DNA of 64,000 bases, taken from positions 3,348,001-3,412,000 of the forward strand of contig JAHLEZ010000001.1 of NCBI GenBank assembly GCA_020726505.1, given 5' to 3'. A model generated the notes under the pieces. That model searched no databases. It saw only the letters and a list, made by a program, of their open reading frames with translations, and was not told where the DNA came from. Of the stretch, positions 25,134 to 37,772 are shown piece after piece. The translations under genes were made by a program, and so were the position numbers. Within the stretch, counting starts at the first letter, position 1. Each line of letters starts with the position of its first letter. The DNA comes from Leptodontidium sp. MPI-SDFR-AT-0119 (Eukaryota > Ascomycota > Leotiomycetes > Helotiales > Leptodontidiaceae).

Positions 25134-26905
25134 ATGAGCAAACGTCATATAGTCGTCTTCTCAGGTGGGTCAGCGGCGAATAACCTCGTCGATGTATTTG
25201 GCAAAGTGGCCGAGGATAAGGGGTGTTCATTGAGCTAGTAAGTTGCTATTTGTTTAGTTAAATTTTGAGAGGGGATGAAGAGGGGGAGATCAAGAGGAGT
25301 GCTGATGTGATAAAGTATCATTCCAATCTCTGATAATGGTGGTTCATCGAGCGAGTTGATTCGCGTATTTGGCGGACCGGGCATTGGGGACGTTAGAAGT
25401 GAGTAGCAGGATTTATGCTGTACGCCCATAGCAAGAGGATGGTATATCTCAGAAGCTCCTTGGGTGTGGAGTATCACAGTCTTTTGCACAACCTTCAATT
25501 TGATATCCATTTCACATCACGTGACCTAACTGACCTCCTCAAACCCCTAGGTCGACTCGTCCGTCTCATCCCAGAAGATCCCTCTTCACCAGAAACAACA
25601 GCTATCAAGACACTCTTCAACCACCGCCTCTCACCTGATCCATCACTCGCGCGTATAGAATGGCTCGACATTGTAGAATCCCGCCACCTACTCTGGACAA
25701 GCATCTCATCCGAGAAGCGAGAGCTCATCCGCTCCCTCTTCAACACCATAAACCTCGAGATAGTAAAACGTCTCCGGCCAACCTCATCCTTCAACTTCCA
25801 ATCCGCATCAGTAGGCAACCTGTTCTTAACCGGTGCGAGATTGTTCACGGGGAGTTTTGAGTCGGCTATTTATTTACTTGGTGCTATCACTGGTGTCCCG
25901 TCGAATGTCAATGTGATACCGGCTATCAATAGCAATTTCTCGCATCACATCTCTGCTGGTTTGGAGAACGGCACGCAGATTACGGGACAGAATGCTATTT
26001 CTCATCCATCTGCACCGTCGGCTCCACCACCTATCCCTACGCCCTTTCCCACAGGCGGTGTCAGTACACCTTTAGTCCTAGGGGACGAGAATGAGGAAGA
26101 ATCAAGGCGGCTCATGCAAGAAGAAGAGCTCATAAGTCCAACAACAATCCACCTCCGCAGTCTCTCAAAGGAGTTATCAGAGCACGATATAATTGAAGAC
26201 GCCAACCTCCCCGGCTCCCTCCCCACGCTCCGCAAACAATACATCTCCTTCGCCAAGACGCACACCGAGGACCTACCTTCCCGCATAGAGCGGATATGGT
26301 ATATCAACCCGTACGGGCAGGAGATCCGACCGGCGGCGAACCCGAAGGTGTTGAGTGGTATCGAGGAGGCGAGCGCGGTGGTGTACTCGATTGGGAGTTT
26401 GTATACGAGTATTGTTCCGTGTTTGGTGCTGAGAGATGTGGGGAAGAGGATTAGAGCTGCGGGGAGGGGGGTGTATAAGATTTTGATTCTGAATGGGAGT
26501 TTGGATCGTGAGACGAGGGCGGTGGGCGTGGAGTTTACGGCGAGGGATTTCGTTGCTGCGATTGCGGATGCGTGTGCAGGCACGGGTTCTGCTTCCGGTT
26601 CGGGGGGACTGGGTGTGGGAATGGAGAGGGCGAGGGTGAGGGAGGAGTGTTGGAGGGATTATGTTAGTCATGTTATTCATTTACAGGGAGAGGGGACGCC
26701 GAGGGTTGAGAAGGAGGAGTTGGGTCGTCTAGGGGTGGAATGTGTGAGAATTTATGGGAGGAAGAAGGAGGGTGAGGATGGAGGCATGATTTATGATGGG
26801 ACGGCGTTGGGTCAGGCCCTGGAGGCTATTATTGGCGGAGTGAAGAGGACGCCGGGTGTAAGTAGGAGGAATACTCTGGGTATTACGAATTCGATGGGAG
26901 GGTAA
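25134..26905 (+). CDS. CofD/YvcK-like (UPF0052) protein
   Basis: Three exons (25134-25237, 25316-25398, 25551-26905) give 513 residues. The N-terminus MSKRHIVVFSGGSAANNLVD carries the Gly-rich nucleotide-binding turn of the CofD/YvcK family. The hallmark ISDNGGSSSELIRVFGGPG then VRSRLVRLI is assembled across introns 1 and 2. The C-terminal half keeps family segments such as YSIGSLYTSIVPCLVLRDVG. Bacterial members are 2-phospho-L-lactate transferase (CofD) or the cell-wall and gluconeogenesis factor YvcK; the role of fungal homologues is not established, so no reaction is assigned. An insert rich in Ser, Pro and acidic residues lies around 26020-26130. The small first exons make an annotation that starts inside exon 3 likely. 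No lesion seen. Confidence 0.87.
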
Positions 26906-27084
26906 AGATGTAAATAGAAAGCTCTCAAAATCTAGAGCTTTGTACTTATCATGTGTCCTCATTATTAGGCTATGGAAATATAGCGATGGAATCTCGCTTT
27001 TGAGGATTTGATATCTGGCATTGCTAAAGAGGTCACGCTTCGGAGAGTATGTACAATGTAGAAATATACACTGCTCTCATGAGC

Positions 27085-27369
27085 TCAACTATGATAGCTG
27101 AACGTACCTCTATCATGAGAAGTCCCATCGCCGCCCTTCCTATATCCCCTCGCTAAGTGCAAATCGATCATGATGCAAATGCCAGATGGAGATTCCGTCA
27201 GATGCAGAATCTCCAGCCCGAACTCCTCCAATTCCACCATAAACGCCACCAATGTATTCTTAACATTGGGATGATGCCGTTGCCCTAAACGCCAGATGAT
27301 GGTATTCCTGTACACCCATGCCATTCCTATTCCTATGCACTTCCCATGTCCTTGCCACCCATGCTCCAT
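27085..27369 (-). CDS. Small hypothetical protein (94 residues)
   Basis: Minus-strand ORF squeezed between the CofD-like gene, which it faces, and the RING ligase gene, which ends about 36 bases upstream. It contains a protein-like stretch, RNTIIWRLGQRHH, and later SPSGICIMIDLHLARGY. No family is recognised and no intron is needed. It could instead be 3' UTR sequence or an alternative last exon of the RING gene, since an ACAG acceptor-like site lies just before its ATG. Evidence is composition only. Confidence 0.28.
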   Translation of the reverse strand: MEHGWQGHGKCIGIGMAWVYRNTIIWRLGQRHHPNVKNTLVAFMVELEEFGLEILHLTESPSGICIMIDLHLARGYRKGGDGTSHDRGTFSYHS

Positions 27370-27404
27370 ACAACTGTAAATCCGTGAGGTCCCACCCCAG
27401 TAGG

Positions 27405-28547
27405 CTAGTCCCGAACTGCCTGCTTTCCTTTTTTCTTCGCTGTCATGAACTTCATTTCTAGAGCAAAGACTCCGTTTTTTGGCTGCTTTCCTCCAGGTTT
27501 ACGGGCGACGATATTGGATCTGCAGACCGGGCAACACTTCTTGTCGCCGGCGTGTAAGGCTTGGTGAAGGCATTCGGAGCAGAAAAGATGACCTAGATCA
27601 TATGTTAGTATTTCCCTTTATACACAGTGAGATAATTACATACCACAATACGTGACAGTCAGATCAGTGGGGTTATCCATGCAAATGATGCACTGAAACT
27701 CAGCCAACTTGACTGACTTGGTTGCGTCTGCCTGGTTCTGCTTCTTTATCATCTCCGCCTGTTCCTTTGCCATCCGCTCATCATAGTCTTTCTTGTCTTC
27801 GACATCCACCAAATCAATAGTCTGAACTTCGGGCATGTCCTTCTTCGAACCTGCTGCTGAGGTTGGTCGTGAGCCTTTCGAAGAACCACTTTTGGTCACC
27901 TTGGTTGCTCTTCCAGGTCCAGGCGTTGGAGCTTTACGTTTCCTTGAGGTGGGAGCCATGGCTGGGGGCGAAGATTCAGTGAGGTCAACAAAGGAGGACT
28001 GTCTTGTAGATTGTGCCGCACGTGAAGGTGTGTCCCCAGGAGGTGGAGACAAATCGTTGAAGTCTAGGTCTTCAAAAGGATCTGGTGATTCAGAGCCTGC
28101 AAGCCTGTATTGTGAGAGGGGTTGCGGTGCACGTCTTTGCTGTTGGTTCGAAGGTGGCGGATCTTCGTTCGTTCGTGATGTTCGAGATTGGGGTCGTGGG
28201 TTTGTATTTGCTACTGGTCTGGATTGTGCGGGGAGGAAGGAGTTTGGAGACTGTATGCGAGGCAGGGCGTCGAAATATTGCGAGTTGTTGAAGGAAGGGA
28301 GTTCGTTGTAGTTGTTGTCGGGATTTATGGGTGGGAGGGTCAAGGAATCGTAACCGCTGCCTGATGAGGACGCGCTCCATGGTGAAGGCTCATCTTCTGC
28401 CTGGTCCGAACCGAAGAGACCAAAAGGTGAATTCGAGTTTCGCTGATTGGCATTTGAATGTGAATCGGGCCTCTCTGGGCTCCCTCTCGCCGAGGATTCA
28501 TTCGCAGACTCGGGAGCAGCATAGCGCCTGAAGGGATGGTAGGACAT
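27405..28547 (-). CDS. SLX8: RING-type SUMO-targeted ubiquitin ligase, Slx8-like
   Basis: Two exons (28547-27644 and 27592-27405) give 363 residues. The N-terminal 200 residues are Ser, Pro and Asn rich and disordered. Two SUMO-interacting motifs are visible, VDLTES near residue 190 and IDLVDVED near residue 250, with a basic stretch between them. The C-terminal RING finger reads CIICMD...CGHLFCSECLH...CCPVC and is split by the intron inside Cys-Gly-His. This layout (disordered N-terminus, SIMs, C-terminal RING) matches Slx8/RNF4 ubiquitin ligases, which ubiquitinate SUMO-modified proteins in the nucleus during DNA repair and act partly at nuclear pores. The partner Slx5/Rfp is not in the window. 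It is divergent from MIP1. The symbol rests on architecture, not a search. Confidence 0.8.
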
Positions 28548-29154
28548 GACGGTTTGAATGAACTGGTGAGGATTTTCCGCAACGATGACAGTCCCGTACA
28601 GTTCAGTTCAGTTCAGTTCACAATGGTCGCACCTCGTGGGCTGGCTTCCTCGATATACTGGTGGTGAAGACAAAGGAAAGAGAGGAGAGGAGAAGAGGGA
28701 GGGCCTCTCGGACAGAGAGAACCGAAGTGAAAGCAAAGTGATGTTGCAGCCGCCACCACTCACTCCCTCCCTCCCTCGTCACTCACTGTCATGGTGGAAA
28801 TGGCAGTCGCGCAACCGCCGCATTTGTGCTGGTCTGGTTCTTACCTGCCCTAGCGTGGCCGCCCGCCGTCTCTTGCTGTTTTATGCTGTGCGGCCGCTTT
28901 GCTGACCTTATCGATTAGAATTAATTATTTAGGGGAGTGGAGTGGACTGGCTGCTGGGCAAGGCAATGCAGGTGGACAGGGCTGCCCCTTAGCCTGCTGC
29001 TAAATTTCATTGCCTGCCTCTCGCTCCTCATTCGCGGTGCTGCTTCTGCATATCATCTCACGATACCCTCACGTCCACCAGCTTCAACCCTCTGCCACTG
29101 CAGAGAACCTTCAACATAATCAACATGCTCTAAAGAAGTCGAGCTGCTTAGAGT
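28548..29154. promoter_or_regulatory. Divergent promoter between the RING ligase and MIP1
   Basis: About 600 bases. Close to the RING gene start lies a tandem repeat of four GTTCA units (28601-28620). An AG-rich tract follows (28665-28700) and a CTCCCTCCCTCC tract at about 28760-28780. These look like promoter or 5' UTR sequence; no factor can be named. Confidence 0.5.
28601..28620. repeat. (GTTCA)x4 short tandem repeat
   Basis: Four perfect five-base units about 55 bases upstream of the RING ligase ATG. Copy number may vary between strains. No known function is implied. Confidence 0.85.
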
Positions 29155-32100
29155 ATGCTGCCTTCAATACGAGCTGGTCGTTCGAGTGGGCCATGCGCAA
29201 GCTTTGTGAGACTTGCAAAGCATCGCGCGCACCGTCCTCAGGGGATTGCGAGAGTCGGGGCACAATGTAAGCTGTACGCGACAGAGGCAGCTGGGCCGAC
29301 GGAGGGCGATGCAACGGGATCTGGGTCTCTTTCGAGTAAGACTTTACCCACTCCTATGCTGATTTCTGTGCTAAGCATACTGCAGGACCCTCAAATGCAC
29401 GGTACAATGAGATAGGGGTGCAGCAAGTCAGTAGCCATGTGTACTCGCAGCTGTTCCCCGAAAATGCCACGCCTCCTCCGAAAGAACTGGTAGAGCTATC
29501 AAGGGACCATCTACGGCGGCATGAGCTGCTGGGAAAGAACACAGACAACCCACCACCAATTGCTTTTGACCTTCCCGAGCTACAAGGCAGCACCCTGGAC
29601 GAACACTTCTATAAGCTGGGAATGGATGCCGCCGAGCCATATCTTTCCAAGGCCGACCAATTCACAAGATCAAACAGTCCGCCGAAGCCAAGGAAATGGA
29701 TACGGAGAAGTGGTTGGACGAAATATTACCCGGATGGAAGAACAGAGGCAGTGGATGCGCCACAAGAGGATATGCTGTGTTTTGATACGGAAGTGATGTG
29801 GAAAGAGAGCTCCTTTGCAGTAATGGCATGTGCTGTTAGTCCTACGAACTGGTATGCGTGGCTGTCCCCTTGGTTACTGGGAGAGTCGGAAAATGATCGT
29901 CACCTCATTCCCCTAGGAGACCCTACTCAACCTCGGATCATTGTGGGACACAATATTGGTTATGATCGTGCCCGCATAGCGGAGGAGTACGACATCAAGC
30001 AATCAAAGAACAACTTCCTGGATACCATGTCGTTACATGTGGCTGTTAATGGGATGTGTTCTCGCCAGAGGCCGACATGGATGAAGCATCGGAAGAACCG
30101 AGAATTGAGAGACAAGATCGCTGGGGAGACCGATAATGCTGAATTAGCAACCTTGCTTGGGAACAAGGCCTTGACAGAAGAGGAGGAGGAATTGTGGGTT
30201 GGAAGAAGTTCGGTAAATTCATTACGGGACGTGGCGAAGTTTCATCTTGACGTCTCTATCGACAAAGCACAAAGAGACGCATTTGGAGAACTAGACCGGG
30301 AAGGGATACGGGCCAAGCTTGATGAGCTGTTGGATTACTGTGCGGCCGATGTTGATGTCACGCACCGAGTGTACAGGATTGTGTTTCCAAACTTTTTGCA
30401 GACTTGCCCACATCCCGTGAGCTTTGCTGCTCTACGGCACTTATCTTCCGTCATTCTTCCAGTCGATAAGTCATGGGAGTCATACATCGCAAATGCAGAG
30501 GCAACATATCATAAGCTATCCGATGCAGTACAGGAGAGGTTGATCGGGCTTACCAACAACGCACTTGAAATCAAGGCTGATACTGAGAAGTGGAGCAGTG
30601 ATCCGTGGCTGCGACAACTAGACTGGTCAGGACAAGAGATCAAAATGGTTAAGGGCAAGAAGAAGAGTGATCCTCCTCGGCCGGCTGCTCGACAGAAGAT
30701 GCCAGGGATGCCCCAATGGTACAAAGATCTCTTCGCCAAAAAGGATGGCCCAATCGGTCTGTCTGTTCGAACTCGTATCGCCCCCCTGCTGCTGCGCTTA
30801 GCATGGGACGGAAACCCTCTGGTATGGTCAGACAAGTATGGCTGGACTTTCAGAGTCGATGTCGCAGACGCTCACAAATACACAAAATCGCAATTGCAAG
30901 AATGCACTGCATTTGAGGAGAAAGATTTGGCGCTGCGGGATGACAGATCCGGCGCATACTTTAAGCTTCCTCACAAAGATGGGCCTACTGCACGTTGTGC
31001 AAACCCAATGGCGAAGAGCTACATGCCATATTTCGAGAAGGGTATCCTCTCGTCGGAATTCACTTACGCCAAAGAGGCATTGGAAATGAATGCTTCCTGC
31101 TCATATTGGATTAGTGCACGAGACAGAATAATGTCTCAAATGGTGGTTTACGAGAGCGATGGCGCAAAAGGCACTGAGAAGGGAGAGTCCAGTTCCGAAA
31201 CTGGCTACATCTTGCCCCAGGTCATTCCAATGGGAACAGTCACCAGACGAGCGGTCGAGAATACATGGCTCACAGCTAGTAACGCCAAGACGAACCGAGT
31301 CGGCTCAGAGTTGAAATCGATGGTTAGAGCGCCTCCAGGATACTGCTTCGTTGGAGCTGATGTCGATTCCGAGGAACTCTGGATTGCTAGTCTGGTCGGT
31401 GACGCCCAGTTCAAGCTCCACGGAGGAAATGCAGTCGGGTTCATGACACTTGAGGGTACGAAGGCAGCTGGAACGGATTTGCACTCACGGACAGCCGGAA
31501 TACTGGGCATTACCAGAAACGATGCGAAAGTCTTCAATTACGGACGTATTTATGGTGCAGGCCTGAAGTTCGCCTCGACTTTACTTCGACAATTCAATCC
31601 AGGACTTTCGGAATCTGAGACAACCAAGGTTGCGTCCAACCTGTACAAAGCCACTAAAGGGGCCAAGACGAACCGGAAGGCTCTTCATAAGAAGCCGTTC
31701 TGGCGTGGTGGAACCGAAAGCTTTGTTTTCAACAAGCTTGAAGAATTTGCTGAGCAAGAGCGACCTCGTACGCCGGTACTTGGAGCCGGTATTACTGAGG
31801 CGTTGATGAGTCGATTCGTCAATCAAGGAGGGTTCATGACTTCGAGGATCAACTGGGCCATTCAGTCATCCGGTGTTGACTATCTCCATCTCGTCATTAT
31901 TTCAATGGACTATCTTATTCGCCGTTTCAACATCGATGCGCGACTCGCAATCACCGTCCATGATGAAATCCGATACATTGTTAGCGAGAAGGACAAGTAT
32001 AGAGCTGCAATGGCTCTCCAAGTCTCCAATGTATGGACTCGCTCCATGTTCTCACAGCAGGTCGGTATCAACGATCTACCACAATCATGCGCCTACTTCT

Positions 32101-32633
32101 CAGCTGTTGATATCGATCACGTACTCCGAAAGGAGGTTGACATGGACTGCATCACCCCTTCTCACCACGAGAAAATACCCCATGGAGAATCAATCGACAT
32201 CACAACCCTCCTCACCAAACCTTCCTCTTACCTAGACCCATCTATCGTCTCTACGGATCCTCCAAACGTGTCGTCAATCCCCTACACGCACAGAATCCCT
32301 GTCATGGAGACCCTATCGTCCAACACTGATATCAACTTTCTGAAAGCTCAAATCACAGCCGACGACAAGGAACTGCGCGAGATTCTCAAGGACCAACGCA
32401 AAGCTTCCGAAAGCGATGCTCCTCCTAAGAAGCGAGCAGTCAAGACACGCAACATCCTACCCTACCAAGCACATGCCCATCTGATAGAAGATACAAAATC
32501 CGTTTCCGACCTCCTTGGCAACGATTTCCGCAACTCCTTTCAGAATAGTGGGTACCAAAATAGCGGTGGAAAGAAGAGCTGGGGCTGGGACAGACCATCA
32601 ACTATCAGAGCGCGACCCACCACGCGGTGGTAG
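29155..32633 (+). CDS. MIP1: Mitochondrial DNA polymerase gamma catalytic subunit
   Basis: Two exons (29155-29335 and 29386-32633) give 1,142 residues. It replicates mitochondrial DNA. The N-terminus is Arg rich and free of acidic residues for the first 50 positions, as expected for a mitochondrial presequence, and is lost if exon 1 is overlooked. Exonuclease motifs are intact: CFDTEVMW (Exo I), VGHNIGYDRARI (Exo II) and YCAADVDVTHRVY (Exo III). Family-A polymerase motifs follow: GADVDSEELWIASLVGD (motif A), RNDAKVFNYGRIYGAG (motif B) and ITVHDEIRYIV (motif C). The C-terminal extension after motif C is the long variable tail seen in fungi. It is convergent with the MFS gene. No disruption over 3.2 kb. 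Confidence 0.96.
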
Positions 32634-33049
32634 TCTACCTCGTCAACTTTCGAAAATTACCTTTCTTTTGTATCACTTTTGAATGATGTATGTATGAGGG
32701 ACGATACACGGCCGGATCTTTGTACGTTCCATTTATTAGCGTTGTCTTGTACGATTTTGTCTGTGGTTCTTGTATCCTCAATTTGGGACGGATTGGAAGT
32801 GCGCGATTGTGTATAACTTCGGTTGGGATGTTGCGAAGCATGGTACGGCGCTGGTGGATGCTCGATTGAGTGTATTTTATGTGCAGATGTATGGATGTCT
32901 AGTGTCTGATAGTGAAACGGTGGAAATATAATTATCGACTCTCAGCCCTGCATCGACGTGCAGCTTTTGCGAATGCGGTGTTACACCTGGTCTCCCTCCT
33001 TCAACATTCCAAGGAATTCTCCAAGCTTGCGAAGCCAGTCTTAGAAGAC
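32634..33049. other. Short convergent intergenic region
   Basis: About 415 bases between the 3' ends of MIP1 and the MFS transporter gene; presumably both 3' UTRs and terminators. Nothing else recognised. Confidence 0.4.
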
Positions 33050-34919
33050 TTAGTTGGCCCATCTCGCACAGAGCATTCTCAGTCTCTTCCCCCAAAAGAA
33101 AACAGCCACACAAACGACGGCGAAAACCCCCACCATGCCAGTATAAATACCGAACAGATTCAAAAAGCCGATATTATCCACATACGTCACCGTATTTCTC
33201 GAGACCCCGAAACTGATCAAGCCACGACAAACACATATGACCACACAAATCGGGCCAGCCCTTTGCGGATGCGCATCAAGGAGGTACGTCAACCCAACAG
33301 TATTACAAGCGAAGAGCACAAGAAGGATGACATCTTGCGGGAACACAATAGCCATCCAATGGTACTTAAACGGATTCTGAGCTCCGAGCCCATACACGAT
33401 CATCAGGATCATGCAGAGAATCAAGGGGAAGACGAGAGTCAGGAGGCGGAATTCGGGTTCATGAACGCCTTTATTCCTCCGTGCCATCCAGATGACTGAA
33501 CGGTCTGAGAACCATCCCAGGAGAGGGATGGCGAGGAAGGCGACGGGGAATTGGCCTATTTGTGTTAGGGAGACGGATGTTTCGGGCCAGTTGTAGGGTG
33601 GTGCGACAAGGATCGGTCCGTAGGTTATTATTATTGAGATGTCGAAGCCGATTATGACGCCGTTCATGAGGGCGATCCATGCTACGTGTGGGAAGGCCAG
33701 GAGTTGGACTGCTTGTTTAAGGGTGCGCAGGATGCAGGAGTAGTCTGGGGTCATGACGAAGACGCGGAGGTCGGATGAGAGTGTGCGGGGTGGGTAACTA
33801 GCTAGATCTAAGGAGTGGCGTGAGGTTTCTGTTTGTTTTTGGGTGCTGATTTCAGTTGTGGTGGTTTCTTGGAGGTCGGCTCGGTTGCTGGTGTTGGATA
33901 CTGAGTCTTTGAAGCCCCATGCTTCAGCCGGTCGGTCGTAGTATGTCTCTGGGACGAATACGATTCCGAGGAGTAAAGAAGCTCCTGCCATGGCGGCTAG
34001 GAGACCGTACCATGATCGCCATCCTACGTCGCGGGTCATGTATGAAGATCCCATGACGAGAGCGGATTGGATGAGAGTCTGGGCAGAGGCCCAGACTTGG
34101 TAGGCTCGTGCACGTTGGTGCAAGAAGAAGATATCCTTGGATATGTCAGTATTCTGAACTTGGAGGATTGCAGCGCTAGAAGATTGATTGGAAGATTGAT
34201 TGGCGAAGGTGGTCAAACCTGTATAATCAACGGAACAGTTGCTTCGCTCTGTGCAGCGGCAAAAGCAACAATACACCGAGCTGCAAAGTGCCACTCGAAC
34301 GATTTACTCGTTGCGCAAAGGATGAGACCGATGAGCAGAACCAGGTTTGAAGCTAGGTAGACTGGTCGACGTCCGATACTTAAGACCAGTGGCATAGAAA
34401 GGATGTTTCCGAGACCGACGAGGAGGGAGGGGTAAGTGATGAGCCCGCTGATTCTCTGCATTGAGATGCCTTCTGCTTGATACTCTGGGATGAAGAAGAC
34501 GAGGAGTGAGCCGAGGGAGTTGATGGCGCAGAGGCCAGTGATGGAATCTATTAAGGTTGTTCAACATGTGGAAGTGGGGAATTGGGAAATCGTGATGGTG
34601 ACTTACAGAAAGTTATGAGGCCAAGCATGAGCAGTTTTTGCCATTTTGCGATATTCAAGGGATCTTTAAGGGGAGTCAAGTGAGTGTTTGTTCGACTTTA
34701 GGAGGAGATGGTTGGGTGCATACCTCTGGGATCGGCTGATGGCTGAGGGATGAGCACAACTTCCTCCTTGCGATCCTTGCTCGTTGTCAATTTAATGGTG
34801 CCATTGAACAGTCTTCCCTCTGATGGAGACTCCGTTTCATGCACGATGGTATCTCCCTTTGCCGAGGATGTGGGGTGCATTCCAGTAGCGAACTTCTCTG
34901 GATCTTGGGGAGTAGCCAT
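33050..34919 (-). CDS. Major facilitator superfamily transporter (DHA1-like)
   Basis: Four exons, near 34919-34724, 34663-34608, 34547-34219 and 34135-33050, give about 555 residues. A hydrophilic cytoplasmic N-terminus ends in the typical lead-in LIPQPSADPRDPLNIAKW, which spans the first splice. Twelve hydrophobic segments can be followed, for example TYPSLLVGLGNILSMPLVL, IALMNGVIIGFDISIIITYG and IYTGMVGVFAVVCVAVFFWG. A short IGRRP segment between spans 2 and 3 matches the family loop, and a hydrophilic central loop of about 70 residues separates the two halves. This fungal subgroup includes drug and metabolite exporters, but the substrate is unknown. No biosynthetic gene cluster is evident next to it. 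Confidence 0.88.
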
Positions 34920-36258
34920 TTTGCGTTCCCAGTAAACAAGAATTATATCCCAGGCAAAGCGAGGATGATACCCGCAACTTATTACCTACTCCAAAGCAGA
35001 GCTGGGAATTGAACTTCCTTAGACATCAAAGAGCGGGGTCTCTAGGGGACATTTATCATATCGATTGTACTTTCAACACGTAGGTTTAACACCATCTGCC
35101 GCGATCTGCGAAAGTCAATACTGAAGAGCATTCGATCTAGACCCGTTGATGTCGTGCCTAAGAACCTTAAAGCCACTTGCCAGCATTGCGAAAGTTTAAA
35201 AGGCCTGACTGAGCTGATGGAGTGTTACTTCAGCTTCGGTTCTGCAGTTGCAAGTGGTGGGGAGATATCTTGGCATGCATCATGCATTTAACCAAGAGAG
35301 TTCAAGGAGAACTGGTTCGCTTTAGGTACTGTGTCACTGCACGCGAGTCGTGATATACATACATATACATACATACATGCAAAAAAAGAAAGAAGAATCA
35401 GAAGCACACCGACTACTTCTGAGGTGCAGGTGCCGTTGATCTCGGACGCCTTACAGCCTTGCCTTTGTGAAAAGAGGACGGGAGGGTCTTGAGGTCCAGG
35501 TCTTATGACCCATGCAATGCATTTCAGTTCCAGATCTGGACTTCTGCTAATTTGGTCTTCATCTGATAGGGGATATCACTCCCTTCGGACCCTTCGGAGC
35601 GTCCATTTGTCCATGTCCGATCGTTTGGTGCGTGTGTTTACACCTTCAAATTCATGCTTTTGCTGTGGCTTGCTTCAGTACTGGATGTTTTCTTTTGACC
35701 GCTTCGATAGTTTATAGTTGCCCAGAACAAACGACAATGCCATGCATAGCATTAGTTTATAAAGTTGCTTCACTACATGTGTGGGGTGGGCTGGGATGGT
35801 CTGTAGAAAGATCGAGCTTCAGCACAATATGAAAACAAAAGGTGTATCACAAACACTCTACTTGTCTACAGAACACAAATATCTAGCTTGCATAGCAAAG
35901 TGTGAATATCCATGACCCCTATACAAATAATCAGATCATTCACTAGTATCCTTCGACAACTCCCCAATTTCTATCTGTAGCTTCTTCAAAGCCGCGATTC
36001 TTTTTGAGGCACGTTGCAATGCTCCTACACAGCTACGTCAATACATGCTGAAGAATATAGTGAGTGAGATAGGTGTATTTTTTGGATCCGGATCTAGATT
36101 CTAGAACGTGGTTTAGTACAGACTTGGAACTAGGTTAACTGGGTATAAGTAAAAGTGTGGATCAGGGGGCAAACACAGCCAGAACAAAAGAAAACATACG
36201 CTAACCTCAAAACCCTATCATGGCCAATCACCATCTCGTTCCATACCCCCAAGATCAT
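34920..36258. other. Intergenic region of about 1.3 kb
   Basis: No convincing gene. An ATAC/ATACAT simple repeat lies at about 35353-35378, followed by an A-rich tract. ORFs at 35505-35832 and 36155-36355 lack any protein-like features. It should contain the MFS promoter at its left end. Confidence 0.45.
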
Positions 36259-36689
36259 TTATTCCCCAGCATTAATTCCTGTAAAATGGCGTTTGCTTTC
36301 TTCACTCTCTCATCATTCTAGCCAACCAATTCCCCCTTCTGCTTACCTTGCTTAAACTCCGGCTTCTTAGCCTCATGTGTTTGAACCGTCAAATCCTTTT
36401 CCACAATCGGAATCTTGACTATAAATCTCCTCCAGCCAGTTTCGTGACTTGCGATGGAAGCGTTCGAGCCAACTGACGTGCGAGTTTCCAGGCGCACTTT
36501 GAGTTTCTGTAGTGTGAATGGTTGGAAGTAGGTTTGGTATAGTACTGTATCCGCGGTGGTGCGGGAAAGCTTGAAGGTTGTTGGACTGGGGTGGTCGTGG
36601 GGTGCTGAGAATGTGGGGTGATTATCAGGGATGCAGCTAGATATTGAATTTTCGAAGGATCGTGGATGGGTAGTGGATTGATCATATTG
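36259..36689 (-). CDS. Unrecognised small gene, 3' exons only; 5' end not found
   Basis: A minus-strand frame open from 36689 reads like a beta-rich protein domain: TFKLSRTTADTVLYQTYF, then QKLKVRLETRTSV and GWRRFIVKIPIVEKDLTVQ. It runs into a strong donor (CAAG|GTAAGC at 36347), and a 68-base intron ends at TTTTACAG, giving a final 20-base exon (36278-36259) that adds Ile-Asn-Ala-Gly-Glu and a stop. No ATG lies in the open part, so at least one upstream exon is missing; a possible acceptor is at about 36637. Overlapping frames in the same interval are less protein-like. Product unknown; it may be a small hypothetical protein or a gene remnant. Confidence 0.45.
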
Positions 36690-37772
36690 TTAATGAGTTG
36701 TAGCAAGGTTGGCAAGCTTCGGCGTGGGAGAGCAACGATACATGTGTATAGAAGTTAGAATAGCTTGGGTTCTTGCTTCTTCTGTTTGCTTTTTGATATT
36801 TGGGCGTTTCCTACTGTAGACAATAACTAACTACCTATGTTTTCGAAATCGCTCGCTTCTGGATTAATTTGTGGGGGGTTGTCCTGTTTTCTTTTAGGAG
36901 ATGAAACTTAAACGAGGGTTGAATTTGGAGACTTTTGATTATGCTCAGCACGTTATTCTAAGATGAGTCAAGCTCATCTTACTGATGTGTGGATATAGCA
37001 GGTAAAACAAACTGAAAGTAAACAGAAGTTCATATCCAACCATCTCTCGATTGTGCTATTACATCTCACATGTGCTCCGGTTCCTCTGCATGAATGATCA
37101 TACCTAGGTACACAGACACGGTTACTATTGAACTGAGAACAAGGTCCAACTTCACTTCCAAGTTCTCAGCTGACATCAAGAATATAAAATTCATCTTGTG
37201 TTAACTTTTGATTGGGCAGTTCACTGTAGTTAGGTAGGCAATCATGGCATTCCCTTGCAGTTTTACGATTACACGCCGTATGTTGCTGTCCGCTTCAGGT
37301 CATAAATTGATAATTCTCACTCCAGTCGTCGCATCTACAGCAGGTATCGTGAGCTTGAAGAACGAGGCAGAGAGAATTGAGAGGATGATGAGATTGTAGG
37401 AGACGATTGGAGTAAGCGATACGATGCTGGGGTGGTTGAAATAGATAGAAGTGACATAAAATTGGAAATGGAATGGAGAATGGGGTTATGAAAAATGGGA
37501 TTTCTAAGCAATTCAGTGGGACTTCAACATCTCAAATTTCAACGACAAGATTAAAAGGAAGAACAACGCAGAAAATGACAATCAACTGAAGAACATGACC
37601 ACACGCGATTTATACTACTAATTAAGCCACTTCTTGCGAAGCTTGCTGCTACTACCTCTACCGAACGAGCTTGCGTTGTGTGCATTCACGTGCATCCCAA
37701 TACCTCATAGATTGCAGCTAGATCAGTCAGTGGCCTCATCCCAGCCAGAATACTTGAACAGATCGGTCCCCT
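36690..37772. other. Intergenic region of about 1.1 kb
   Basis: AT-rich sequence with no ORF of interest. Upstream exons of the small gene at 36259-36689 may lie at its left end but could not be placed. Confidence 0.35.

Noticed and set aside
32912..33499. 195-codon plus-strand ORF
   Set aside because: Antisense to the last exon of the MFS transporter gene, whose membrane-spanning frame is convincing.
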